This document shows, one piece after another, positions 26,983-35,918 of a DNA stretch of 64,000 bases. The stretch's first letter is position 1. Every line of letters begins with the position of its first letter. The notes below the pieces were generated by a model. It had not been told where the DNA came from. It made no database searches and saw only the letters and a program-made list of their open reading frames with translations. The stretch comes from Saprospiraceae bacterium. GTDB taxonomy: Bacteria > Bacteroidota > Bacteroidia > Chitinophagales > Saprospiraceae. A program made the position numbers and the translations under genes. The stretch spans positions 1 through 64,000 of the forward strand of contig JAGNXB010000004.1 in NCBI GenBank assembly GCA_017985675.1, in the 5' to 3' direction.

Positions 26983-28179
26983 CTAAAGGATGGCAATCCG
27001 GAGCGTACGTATTTCACCTGTTTTAGTAGTGACGCGAATAAAATAAACGCCCAAAGGCCAATGTTCGCAAGGAATGGCTACTTCTGTTGGCGAATCTTTC
27101 ATGGAGTGGACCACTAAACCCAGTTGATTCACCACATCGATTTGGCTTCCTATTGTATGGCCTTTGACATGTAAATGTCGTCCACTTGTGAAAGATTGGA
27201 TTTCATTTACTTGACCAACCAGTTGATTTGCCGCGGAGGTTTTTGAAAAATAGAAATCCTTCGCCTGAACGACCTGGTCATTTCTGGACAATTCGACGGT
27301 CCATATGCCTTCATTACCACTTAAAGGAGTGTTGATATAGGTCCAATAATAGTAATACCACCAATCCTTATCTAATGCATAGGAAAAGGAATGCCATAGG
27401 GTACCTTCTGGGGAAAACCAATCGATTTTTAATGCATCCCCGGCTCTTAAGCCATATAAAATGGACCAATAGGTAATTGCTTCATCATCTACAAAAAAGG
27501 AATCCCGATGGGGCGGTTCCTCGCGCAAAGTATCCAGTTCAAGTATAAAATTGCACATGTTCGAAGACCATATCTGGAATGAACTGTCGAACGGTATCGG
27601 ATCTTTCCAGTAGGTGTCTAGGTTACCGCAAGGGCCACCAAAAGGATCGATGTAATATAGGGAGTCATACCACAGTTCGAAATGCAAATGCGGATCACTG
27701 CTATTCCCACTACTCCCTACCTGGGCAATACGAGTGCCCGGCAAAACCGGATCCCCTACATTCACTAGTAGACTACCATTGCGTAAATGACCATAATAGG
27801 TGTACAATTTGCCCGCATGCGCTATGCCTATATAATTTCCAAGGCCTTTTGACGGATCACCAGTTTTTTCGCGGTCAAATTCACCATCACGTGTAAAAAT
27901 GACAATACCTGTATCTGCGGCTAATACAAAAACGCCGGAATCCATGTGCGCGAAATTGCGAATCTGAAAATCTGTACCTTGGTGAAAATCATAGGTTTTG
28001 GTGCTGCACCATGCATCCTTAATGCTCGTGTCCTGACCCCAATCGACATAATTGATGATGATGTAATCCTGGCCATAGGCGCCTTCAATAGGAGTCACCA
28101 TGCTGCCCTGCGCCATCACATTAGAGGACAATATGACGCCCACTGTGACCTGAAATACAATCTTAAATATCTTATCCAT
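26983..28179 (-). CDS. secreted M23 metallopeptidase with T9SS sorting domain
   Basis: Lysostaphin/LytM-type zinc peptidase, expected to cut peptidoglycan cross-links or glycine-rich peptides. The 398 residues have a signal peptide (cleavage after VMAQ, residue 24), zinc ligands H66 and D70 (HQGTD) and H164/H166 (HLHFE) with H131 in YYGHL, a middle beta-domain, and a C-terminal T9SS type A sorting domain (about residues 325-398; GVYFIRVTTKTGEIRTLRI). All catalytic residues are present. Export through type IX secretion would put it at the surface rather than in the periplasm. Confidence 0.88.
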   Translation of the reverse strand: MDKIFKIVFQVTVGVILSSNVMAQGSMVTPIEGAYGQDYIIINYVDWGQDTSIKDAWCSTKTYDFHQGTDFQIRNFAHMDSGVFVLAADTGIVIFTRDGEFDREKTGDPSKGLGNYIGIAHAGKLYTYYGHLRNGSLLVNVGDPVLPGTRIAQVGSSGNSSDPHLHFELWYDSLYYIDPFGGPCGNLDTYWKDPIPFDSSFQIWSSNMCNFILELDTLREEPPHRDSFFVDDEAITYWSILYGLRAGDALKIDWFSPEGTLWHSFSYALDKDWWYYYYWTYINTPLSGNEGIWTVELSRNDQVVQAKDFYFSKTSAANQLVGQVNEIQSFTSGRHLHVKGHTIGSQIDVVNQLGLVVHSMKDSPTEVAIPCEHWPLGVYFIRVTTKTGEIRTLRIAIL

Positions 28180-28319
28180 GTGTCACTTTTTCAATATGAA
28201 GGTACCTTTTTATAATTAAAATGGCGTTTTATAGACTACAATCTTTAGAAATATTCTACCCAGTGGGACAGCTTAACTGTTCATTTCAGATCTGTCGATT
28301 GCAACCTATCGAAACACTT

Positions 28320-28327
28320 TACCTTCG
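28320..28327 (+). promoter_or_regulatory. TACCTTCG -7 box with TTG -33 for the EamA gene
   Basis: TTG (28299-28301), 18 bases, then TACCTTCG, one base off consensus. The ATG is at 28334, so the leader would be only about 3 nt. Confidence 0.5.
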
Positions 28328-28333
28328 CTGCTT

Positions 28334-29230
28334 ATGACAAAAAATGGGTACGCCCATCTGGCACTGTTAGCTGTTGCGCTAATCTATGGCGCCAACTATT
28401 CCATTGCAAAAATTGTATTGGATGGACAGTATATCGGTCCCTTGGGGTTCATTTTGATGAGGGTCATTGCCGCTACCAGTTTATTCTGGTTATCTGGAAT
28501 AGGCCGTCCACAAGAGGCTCCGAGAGGCACTGATCTTTGGCGACTCGTGTTTTGCGGGCTGTTAGGGGTTGCCGTTAATCAAATGTTCTTTTTTAGTGGC
28601 CTGGCACGGACTACTCCAATCCATGCTGCCTTGATCATGGTCTTGACCCCCATGATTGTTCTTTTACTCGGCGCCTTGATAACATGGCGCAAACTGAAAC
28701 CTCTTTCCATTTTGGGTTTGCTCCTTGCCAGCGCTGGAGCGGCATGGCTGATAGGCCGAAATGGGACCGGCCTGGGTGATGGGAATATGATTGGTGACTT
28801 AATGGTAGCTATGAACGCCACCAGTTATGCATTATATCTCATTTTAGTGCGGACGTTGATGCAACGCTATTCCCCGATGTGGGTACTGCGTTGGGTGTTT
28901 CTGTTTGGGATGTTTTTTGTGGTGTTTTTTGGTTGGCAGGAAGTATTGGAGGCAAGATGGGCTGATTTTACCTGGCCTGTTACACTTAGTTTTATTTATG
29001 TACTCGTGTTCACTACCTTCCTGGCCTATGGGCTGAATGCCTTTGCCCTAAAAAAAGTTGCTGCTATCACGGTCAGTGCCTATATCTATCTGCAACCTGT
29101 TTTTGCTGCGCTCATTGCATTGATTATTGGCAATGACCGTTTGGATATCAACACGTTAATAGCAGGTGTATTGATATTTGGTGGTGTATGGCTGGTCAGC
29201 AAACAGGAGGAAAGGACGTCCCTTGAATAA
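28334..29230 (+). CDS. EamA/DMT-family transporter
   Basis: A 298-residue inner-membrane protein with ten predicted helices arranged as two EamA repeats (about 8-135 and 155-290), each ending in the helical pattern typical of drug/metabolite transporters. Members export amino acids, nucleosides or other small metabolites; the substrate cannot be read from sequence. Divergent from the M23 gene. Confidence 0.88.
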   Translation: MTKNGYAHLALLAVALIYGANYSIAKIVLDGQYIGPLGFILMRVIAATSLFWLSGIGRPQEAPRGTDLWRLVFCGLLGVAVNQMFFFSGLARTTPIHAALIMVLTPMIVLLLGALITWRKLKPLSILGLLLASAGAAWLIGRNGTGLGDGNMIGDLMVAMNATSYALYLILVRTLMQRYSPMWVLRWVFLFGMFFVVFFGWQEVLEARWADFTWPVTLSFIYVLVFTTFLAYGLNAFALKKVAAITVSAYIYLQPVFAALIALIIGNDRLDINTLIAGVLIFGGVWLVSKQEERTSLE

Positions 29231-29254
29231 ATTTTTATTTTATCAATAAAAATT
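29230..29254 (+). terminator. AT-only hairpin after the EamA gene
   Basis: AATTTTTATT and AATAAAAATT form a perfect 10-bp stem with a 5-base loop, overlapping the stop codon. The stem is too weak to be sure it terminates. Confidence 0.4.
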
Positions 29255-29450
29255 GGCCTGCACATATAACCATGCTACTTAGAGACGTTTAAGAATGGTT
29301 CATTTGCAGATAGCAAGAAAAGAGAAGCTTATAACTTGTTTAAAATGAAGCAATTCATTTGTCTTATTTGCTCCACTTCTATGTGTTGGGAACCTCCCTA
29401 TTGAGTAGGGATGAAATAGTTGTATATTTACCTCATAGAGCAACACCCGT

Positions 29451-30830
29451 ATGCCCGATTGGACATCTGATTTTGAAGCCCGCCTGGCAGAAGGCAATAC
29501 TGGCTATCTGGACGAACAGGTATTCCTCGATCTTATTGAGGAGTATTTAGTCGAGGGTAAGCTAGATTTGGCGTTTGCTGCAGCACATGAGTCATTGCAG
29601 CAACATCCCTTTTCTATTGACCTGATGTGTTCACAGGCCGCTGTATTCCTGGAGATGGATAAACCGGAGGAAGCACTGGAAGTACTTAACCATGCTGCTC
29701 AAATGTCTCCTGGTGAGTTTGATGTCCACCTTTTGCAAGTAGAGACCCTAATTGAAATGGGAAAGGCCAACGAAGCAGAAATATTGCTTGCCCCTTATCT
29801 GGCCAATGGTGAACCACTGGATATGGCAGATGCCTGGTATTTCCAGGGAATGATTGAAGAACAACGGGATAACTGGCAGGCGATGCACCAATGTCTGGAG
29901 ACAGCTGTCACCTATCATCCCCGCTTCCATGAAGCACTCGAACGGCTTTGGTTAAGCACAGAAATGATTGGCAATTACGCTGAAAGTGCCTCTTTTTATG
30001 AGGGAATACTTGAAAAGGATCCCTATTCCTGGCAGATTTGGTATAACTTGGGACATGCTCATTCCTGCCTTGAGGATTATGAAGCTGCTGCCGAAGCTTT
30101 TGAATATGCCTGTATTATAAATGAAGAATTTGAACATGCCTGGAGAGACCAGGGTGAAATGTGGCTACAGCTTGGCAAGACAGAAAAAGCAGTGGAATGC
30201 CTTCGCACTGCGCTCGATAAGTCCGAGTCACGTGATCCCGACTTATTGACTCGTCTTGGCGAGGCACATGAAAAAAACGGCCAGCGTGATTTAGCATTAG
30301 CTGTCCTTCAGGAAGCTATTATTACCGATGTCAAAAATGATGAGGCTCACTTTCGATTAGGTTGCCTGTTGGTTTTGCAAAATGAGCTGGAAAGGGCTGT
30401 TTATCATCTTGAAACAGCCATTGCCCAGCAAGATGAACGTGAGGAATATTATGTGGCCTTGGCTGAGGCGTATTTTCAACAAGGATTGACAGGAAAGGCT
30501 GAAATGTGCCTGCAACGTGCGTTAGAATTGGCACCCGAACAAAGTGCTTACTGGCTACAATATGCTTCATTTTTATTGCAAAATGGCTCCTTTGAAGAGG
30601 CGTTGGAAATCATTGAGTCCGCAATAACGCAACAGGAATCACCTCAATTGGACTATGCCCGAATAGCCTGTTTGTTCAAATTGGGTAAGCGGCAGGAAGC
30701 CTGTCAGTCGTTATGCCTCCAGCTTGCAGAAGACTATTCCTCCCATAAAACGATGTTTGAGCTAGCGCCAGAGTTGTCCAGTGATCCAGATGTGATTAGC
30801 CTGGTCCGTGCATTTCGAATTGAGGAGTAA
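29451..30830 (+). CDS. tetratricopeptide-repeat protein
   Basis: The 459 residues consist almost wholly of TPR-like helix pairs, about ten to twelve copies (for example WYNLGHAHSCLEDYEAAAEAF near 200 and GQRDLALAVLQEA near 280). There is no signal peptide, so it is probably cytoplasmic. It lies 45 bp before an ECF sigma gene and may be in one transcript with it. TPR proteins mediate protein contacts; the partner is unknown. Confidence 0.85.
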   Translation: MPDWTSDFEARLAEGNTGYLDEQVFLDLIEEYLVEGKLDLAFAAAHESLQQHPFSIDLMCSQAAVFLEMDKPEEALEVLNHAAQMSPGEFDVHLLQVETLIEMGKANEAEILLAPYLANGEPLDMADAWYFQGMIEEQRDNWQAMHQCLETAVTYHPRFHEALERLWLSTEMIGNYAESASFYEGILEKDPYSWQIWYNLGHAHSCLEDYEAAAEAFEYACIINEEFEHAWRDQGEMWLQLGKTEKAVECLRTALDKSESRDPDLLTRLGEAHEKNGQRDLALAVLQEAIITDVKNDEAHFRLGCLLVLQNELERAVYHLETAIAQQDEREEYYVALAEAYFQQGLTGKAEMCLQRALELAPEQSAYWLQYASFLLQNGSFEEALEIIESAITQQESPQLDYARIACLFKLGKRQEACQSLCLQLAEDYSSHKTMFELAPELSSDPDVISLVRAFRIEE

Positions 30831-30875
30831 ATCCTGACTTGCGAATATTTTTTAAAACCAGTTCACTACGCCAGA

Positions 30876-31514
30876 TTGACGGAACCTAACGAACCAAAGG
30901 CATTGTCTCATCAGGAAAAGCACAAACTTTTTGAAGAGGAGTTTTTACCCTATATTGAGGCATTGCATACGTTTGCATACCATTTGAGTCTAGACGAGGA
31001 AGCTGCAAATGACCTTGTCCAGGATACGTACATGAAGGCATTCCGCTTCATTGAGCAGTATGACAGAGGCACCAATGCTAAAGCCTGGCTTTTTAAGATC
31101 TTAAAAAACGCCTTTATCAATGAATACCGGCGGCGCAAACGGCAGCCGGTTCAAGTTGATTTTGATGACATCAGAAAGGTGCATGAAAAAGAAGAACCTG
31201 GTGGGTCGGAGGCTTATGTTGATTTGCGGGAAGAAATGTTCAATTATCTCATAGGTGACGAAGTAACCAAAGCGATAAACGCCATGCCCGTAGACTTTCG
31301 CACTGTGATTTTGCTGTGCGATGTGGAAGACTTCTCCTATGAGGAAATCGCAGTCATCCTTGACATTCCCATTGGCACAGTTCGGTCCAGGCTCCATAGG
31401 GCCAGAAATACCTTAAAAGAAAAATTGGAGAACTACGCCCAATCTCTAGGTTACATTGATAAGCGGAGAAAACTCAAAAAGATAGGCGGCCAAGCGGATC
31501 AACAGGAGAAATAA
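30876..31514 (+). CDS. ECF-type RNA polymerase sigma factor
   Basis: The 212 residues carry sigma region 2 (NDLVQDTYMKAFRFIEQYD and AWLFKILKNAFINEYR, about 47-90) and region 4 (FSYEEIAVILDIPIGTVRSR, about 155-175). The start is a TTG at 30876; no upstream ATG is in frame and the N-terminus from there fits the family. A short basic tail follows region 4. The gene 147 bp downstream looks like its anti-sigma partner. This resembles the conserved SigH/RpoE-like factor of Bacteroidota. Confidence 0.9.
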   Translation: MTEPNEPKALSHQEKHKLFEEEFLPYIEALHTFAYHLSLDEEAANDLVQDTYMKAFRFIEQYDRGTNAKAWLFKILKNAFINEYRRRKRQPVQVDFDDIRKVHEKEEPGGSEAYVDLREEMFNYLIGDEVTKAINAMPVDFRTVILLCDVEDFSYEEIAVILDIPIGTVRSRLHRARNTLKEKLENYAQSLGYIDKRRKLKKIGGQADQQEK

Positions 31515-31661
31515 ACGGCTTTAATGGAACTCTAATTACCTGCTGCTTGGTTATCTCAATTACTTGTCATACCTTAACACCGTCAAAAGGATCCAGATCT
31601 GTGTAAAGGGGAAATCTACCAGATATCGGACTCTATTTTTAGTACATTAAAACAACAGGCT

Positions 31662-31892
31662 ATGATGAACGATGAACTTTTACATCGTGTGTCTCTCTTT
31701 CTAGATAACGAACTTGATCAGAACGAAAAGTTGTCCTTAATGGAAGAAATAGGTGATAATGAACAATATCAATCACTTATTCATCGGGAGCAGTCCTTCA
31801 AGTCATTTGTTAAGTCTCATGTTTCCCGCCCTAATGTGTCGCCTGCTCTGATCCAATCTATTAAAGAAAAGATCCGTGTTTCACCTTCCTAG
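31662..31892 (+). CDS. small anti-sigma-like protein
   Basis: A 76-residue acidic protein starting MMNDELLHRVSLFLDNELD, with a second amphipathic stretch and the C-terminal SPALIQSIKEKIRV. The LHRVSLFLDNEL pattern is that of the short N-terminal sigma-binding domain of anti-sigma factors; the membrane segment and zinc-finger Cys/His are missing. Placed just after an ECF sigma gene, it is likely a soluble regulator of it. Either of two adjacent ATGs could be used. Confidence 0.65.
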   Translation: MMNDELLHRVSLFLDNELDQNEKLSLMEEIGDNEQYQSLIHREQSFKSFVKSHVSRPNVSPALIQSIKEKIRVSPS

Positions 31893-31974
31893 GTTCTGAA
31901 CTCCGGAGCCTGGCCCAAGTCAAAAACCAATTTTCCATATCTACGGCATATGCCGACCTTTTGCTGAAACCAAC

Positions 31975-32003
31975 TTTGTTTCGGGAAGACTTCTTTACCT
32001 TTG
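31975..32003 (+). promoter_or_regulatory. prfA promoter
   Basis: TTTG (31975-31978), 17 bases, then TACCTTTG (31996-32003). The -33 and -7 elements fit the Bacteroidota pattern closely. Leader of about 19 nt. Confidence 0.8.
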
Positions 32004-32025
32004 CTGGTTCGAATAATTAACGGGT

Positions 32026-33102
32026 ATGGATAATATAATGCAAAAACTGGAGTCACTTTACCACCGGTTTTTGGACTTGGAGCAACAATTATCCGATCCG
32101 GATATCATCAGTGATCCTTCACGATTTACAAAGACAAACAAAACCTATAAAAGTTTGTCTAAAATCGTGGAGAAATACCGTGAATATGCTGATTTGACAG
32201 GCAATATTCAGACAGCTCGTGAAATGATCAAAGAGGTCGATCCCGAAATGAAGACAATGGCTCAGGAGGAATTACAACTCCTGGAGCCCCGTAAAGAAGA
32301 GCTTGAAGAAGAAATCCGTTTTTTATTGATACCCAAGGACCCCGAAGACGAACGGGATGTCATATTTGAAATTCGCGCCGGCACGGGAGGTGACGAAGCC
32401 AGTATTTTTGCCGGAGATCTGTACCGTATGTATACCCGATACTTTGATCTTCAGGGTTGGAAACAGGAACTGCTTTCGTTGAGTGAGGGTAGTGCCGGAG
32501 GATATAAAGAAATCGTGATTGAAGTATCGGGTGAAGATGTGTATGGCCAGTTAAAATTTGAGTCCGGTGCACACAGGGTGCAACGTGTACCCAAAACTGA
32601 ATCGCAAGGTAGAATCCACACATCAGCAGCTACAGTTGTTGTATTGCCCAAGTTTGAATTGGAAGATGTAGACATCAACAAAGCAGATATTAAAACCGAT
32701 ACGTTTAGAGCAAGTGGCGCAGGCGGACAGCACGTGAATAAAACGGAGTCTGGTGTCCGCTTTACCCACTTACCGACCGGGATTGTTGCAGAAAGTACAG
32801 AGGCTCGCTCCCAAATAAAGAACCGAGACATTGCCATGACGCGACTTATCCAGAAAATTCAGGATATCCGCCAAGCCGAACATGCAGCAGGTATCGCATC
32901 TACGCGGAAGTCACTGGTCGGCAGTGGCGACCGTTCCGATAAAATCAGAACCTATAACTACCCCCAAAACAGGGTGACAGACCATAGGATTAACTTGACA
33001 TTATATAATCTGGATCAGATCATGGAGGGCCAAATTGGTGAGATCCTCCAGGCGCTTCAACTGGCGGAAAACGCCTCTCGTATGGAGGCGCAAGCTGGAT
33101 AA
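32026..33102 (+). CDS. prfA: peptide chain release factor 1
   Basis: Releases finished peptides at UAA and UAG codons. The 358 residues contain the catalytic GGQ in SGAGGQHVNKTESGVRF near residue 230, and the RF1-type codon-recognition domain before it. RF2 is distinguished by its SPF motif and a programmed frameshift, neither of which is seen. Length is normal. Confidence 0.95.
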   Translation: MDNIMQKLESLYHRFLDLEQQLSDPDIISDPSRFTKTNKTYKSLSKIVEKYREYADLTGNIQTAREMIKEVDPEMKTMAQEELQLLEPRKEELEEEIRFLLIPKDPEDERDVIFEIRAGTGGDEASIFAGDLYRMYTRYFDLQGWKQELLSLSEGSAGGYKEIVIEVSGEDVYGQLKFESGAHRVQRVPKTESQGRIHTSAATVVVLPKFELEDVDINKADIKTDTFRASGAGGQHVNKTESGVRFTHLPTGIVAESTEARSQIKNRDIAMTRLIQKIQDIRQAEHAAGIASTRKSLVGSGDRSDKIRTYNYPQNRVTDHRINLTLYNLDQIMEGQIGEILQALQLAENASRMEAQAG

Positions 33103-33118
33103 GATAGAAAATCTCTCC

Positions 33119-34477
33119 TTAGTCAAAGGCTTTTAAATGCACTACGACCTGCCCGCTGAGTAAGAAATCCATCATCATTCCCTCCGTTGTCAACCTGATT
33201 TCCTGAAGGTCGAGACCTAACCCAGGTGTATCAAGCCGTATCCATGGGCCTGGCTTGAAATTATTTATATGCCCGTTTATTTCCTTTGTAACCTTTCCAA
33301 GATTATCTTCTAATGGAAAAACGAGCGATTCATGTAGTGCATTTCGAATGTTACCTTTGAAAAGCCAAGCGGCAGACCGATGTAAAATATTTCGTGTTTG
33401 AATATCAAAGTCAAAGTCGGCCAATTCGATTTGATTTTTTTCAATATTCAAATGAGGCTTACCTCTTAAATGGACCTGGCCCTTGTACCCGCCTTTCAAA
33501 AACAAGCTGGCAATCAGATATTCCCCTTGGCCATACAAGTCAATTCCCTCAACGGTTACCTCTTGTTTGCCAGATCCAAATTTTTGGCCAATCAAGTTAT
33601 CTTCAGCCATCCGCTCTGCCTGAGCATAGGGAATTTCAGTATGGATAATCATGCGTAGACTATCCTTTTTTGTTCCCGCCATCCCAAATTGGGGATCCTT
33701 GTCCGGGTCAATCAAAGTGGGTTCTCCTCCGGCTTTAATCCGGCTTAATCCTGTTAAATGTACAGCGCTATGTAGTCCATCCTTATCTGATGTAAATGGC
33801 TCAATACCCGCTAAACGTGGCTCAAACCGAAACCACAGATCCATAGACTCACTCAATTGAATGGGCCTTTTTAACACCGTCCATAAAGGAGCCAGCATAG
33901 CGCGTAGGTCGACATTTTCTTCGATTTGTTTATCAATTGTACTTGTAAGTTTGGGTCGACTGTAATCAATCACCCAATCCGTTAAAGCACCGATGGGTAG
34001 ATTAAGCCCAGCCACTCTGGCTACTGGTTTCCGCAACCAGCGGTGTTTTTCCAGGGTAGTATATGTTTGAACAGTCCAATCTTCTCTGATATGAAACAGG
34101 GTCCGAAGCGTAACTTCCAATTCTCCTGCAGCGCGTAAGGATGTGATGCCAAGATCTTTTTTAACAGAAACGTCCAGCGGAATAGTACTTAATATCTGAT
34201 GACCTTCCAGATCGACGTTCAAGGGCTTTGTTATTGCCATAGACCAAGTATATCCATCCTTGGGCTGGTTACTATTGTCCATTTTTAGATTCTTGACGGC
34301 TTGATTTACCATATGTATGAGATCCGTCTTGGATATGCGCACCGGGACATATAAGGAGGATAGAGGGACTATAGGATGTGTCATATCGTATTGGGGTTCA
34401 GGCCTTAATGGCTGAGGAGATTTACAAGCTCCAATCAATAGGGCGAAGAGCAGGTAAAGTTGTATTTTTCCTTTCAT
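33119..34477 (-). CDS. DUF4403 lipoprotein
   Basis: A 452-residue lipoprotein: the signal ends at LIGACKSP with the lipid-attachment Cys near residue 18. The rest is beta-rich with paired repeats, matching the DUF4403 family of Bacteroidota and Proteobacteria, which I recall as related to BPI/lipid-binding folds (unverified). Expected in the outer membrane or periplasm. It is divergent from the P450 gene with only 35 bp between start codons. Confidence 0.78.
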   Translation of the reverse strand: MKGKIQLYLLFALLIGACKSPQPLRPEPQYDMTHPIVPLSSLYVPVRISKTDLIHMVNQAVKNLKMDNSNQPKDGYTWSMAITKPLNVDLEGHQILSTIPLDVSVKKDLGITSLRAAGELEVTLRTLFHIREDWTVQTYTTLEKHRWLRKPVARVAGLNLPIGALTDWVIDYSRPKLTSTIDKQIEENVDLRAMLAPLWTVLKRPIQLSESMDLWFRFEPRLAGIEPFTSDKDGLHSAVHLTGLSRIKAGGEPTLIDPDKDPQFGMAGTKKDSLRMIIHTEIPYAQAERMAEDNLIGQKFGSGKQEVTVEGIDLYGQGEYLIASLFLKGGYKGQVHLRGKPHLNIEKNQIELADFDFDIQTRNILHRSAAWLFKGNIRNALHESLVFPLEDNLGKVTKEINGHINNFKPGPWIRLDTPGLGLDLQEIRLTTEGMMMDFLLSGQVVVHLKAFD

Positions 34478-34512
34478 AATAATTACAGCACAAAGTTCTA
34501 TTTAATATCAAC

Positions 34513-35859
34513 ATGGCGATAAAAGTTTATCAAGGCAAAGGGTATTGGCAGAATGGACGGGCCTTTTTTTCGGATACGCTTGAATTTGTATTAAAAAGAC
34601 AGGCAGAATTAGGGTCCTTTTATCGCTTGCCTTTGCCATTTCGGCGCTTATATATTTGTTCTGACCCTTCGATAATACAGGAGGTGCTGGTAACTAAACA
34701 AAAACATTTCCGAAAAAGTATAGCCTACCGGGAAATGCGTATTGCTTTGGGAAATGGCTTGCTGACCAGTGAGGGTGATTTCTGGCTGAGACAGCGACGA
34801 TTGATTCAGCCCGCTTTCCATCGCACCGCCTTGGAAAAACTTTATCTTACCATGCAATCTGTCACAGCTTCCTGGCTGGATCGCCTTGCCGAGGAAATTA
34901 AAGTGGAACCGATTGTGGATATGGCCAATTGGATGACCGATCTTACCGCAGAGATCGCCTTAAAAACCTTGTTCTCTTCGGATAAAAATCAAGACAATCC
35001 TGACGCTGCCAGGCAAATAGCCGATGCACAAGCTTATGTCTTATGGCGTGTTTCACGACCGTGGTTAAAACCCATCTTCCCACTCCTACCCCGTCATTGG
35101 AAATTCAAACGCGACATGGGTCTCTTTGATGCATCCGTTCACGCCATGATCAAAGAACGTAGGGAGACAGCTTTAACCCATCATGATTTATTGGACCTCT
35201 TGCTACATGCCAAGGATGAAGAAACGGGTGCTTTTATGGCAGATAACCAAATCAGGGATGAAGTCCTAACGCTCTATGTAGCGGGGCATGACACCTCTTC
35301 CAATGCGTTATCCTGGGCCTGTCATTGTTTGGCCAACAATCCGGATTCACTTGCCCGATTGCTTACAGAAGTAAGCTATGCTTTCCCGGATGCTACGCCT
35401 ACTTATACAGAACTACAGCAATTGACATTCACCAAAATGGTTACGGATGAAATTTTACGTCTATACCCGCCAGCACATGGTATTGGAAGGGAAGTTGCCC
35501 AACCTGTAGCCATTGCTGACGAAGTGCTGGAATCTGGTTCTGTCATTTTTATGAGCCTGTTTGCCTTGCATCGAAATCCTGATTTTTGGGATAATCCTGG
35601 CCAGTTTAACCCGGATCGTTTTAGCTCCGACCACTCATCCAACCGACCAAAGTATGCCTATTTACCTTTTGGCGCCGGACCAAGAATGTGCATAGGAATG
35701 CAATTTGCTTTACAAGAAATTCCGCTTATTTTAGCTTCATTCGTTAAACGTTTCCATATGGAACCTGTTCCTGGTGAAACCACAAATCCAGAAGCTTTGC
35801 TCACACTAAAGCCAATGCCAGGCGTTCGGGTTCGATTATCACTTCGTGAACCGAAGTAA
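34513..35859 (+). CDS. cytochrome P450
   Basis: Heme-thiolate monooxygenase of 448 residues. The heme-ligand motif FGAGPRMCIGMQF places the Cys at residue 393. The I-helix oxygen-activation motif AGHDTSS (near 257) and the ExxR motif EILRLYPP (near 313) are intact. There is no membrane anchor. The protein looks like the CYP4/CYP102-type bacterial P450s, to which Thermus CYP175A1 (a beta-carotene hydroxylase) is also related. Substrate unknown; the crt genes are 31 kb away. No redox partner is adjacent. Confidence 0.9.
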   Translation: MAIKVYQGKGYWQNGRAFFSDTLEFVLKRQAELGSFYRLPLPFRRLYICSDPSIIQEVLVTKQKHFRKSIAYREMRIALGNGLLTSEGDFWLRQRRLIQPAFHRTALEKLYLTMQSVTASWLDRLAEEIKVEPIVDMANWMTDLTAEIALKTLFSSDKNQDNPDAARQIADAQAYVLWRVSRPWLKPIFPLLPRHWKFKRDMGLFDASVHAMIKERRETALTHHDLLDLLLHAKDEETGAFMADNQIRDEVLTLYVAGHDTSSNALSWACHCLANNPDSLARLLTEVSYAFPDATPTYTELQQLTFTKMVTDEILRLYPPAHGIGREVAQPVAIADEVLESGSVIFMSLFALHRNPDFWDNPGQFNPDRFSSDHSSNRPKYAYLPFGAGPRMCIGMQFALQEIPLILASFVKRFHMEPVPGETTNPEALLTLKPMPGVRVRLSLREPK

Positions 35860-35918
35860 TTAATCCTGAGGATGGTTCAAGGAAAACGTCCTTCCAATTC
35901 CATCAATACTCAAAGTGC

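Noticed and set aside
32005..32019. GGTTCGAATAATT, resembling a tRNA T-loop
   Set aside because: No cloverleaf can be drawn and the prfA start follows at once.
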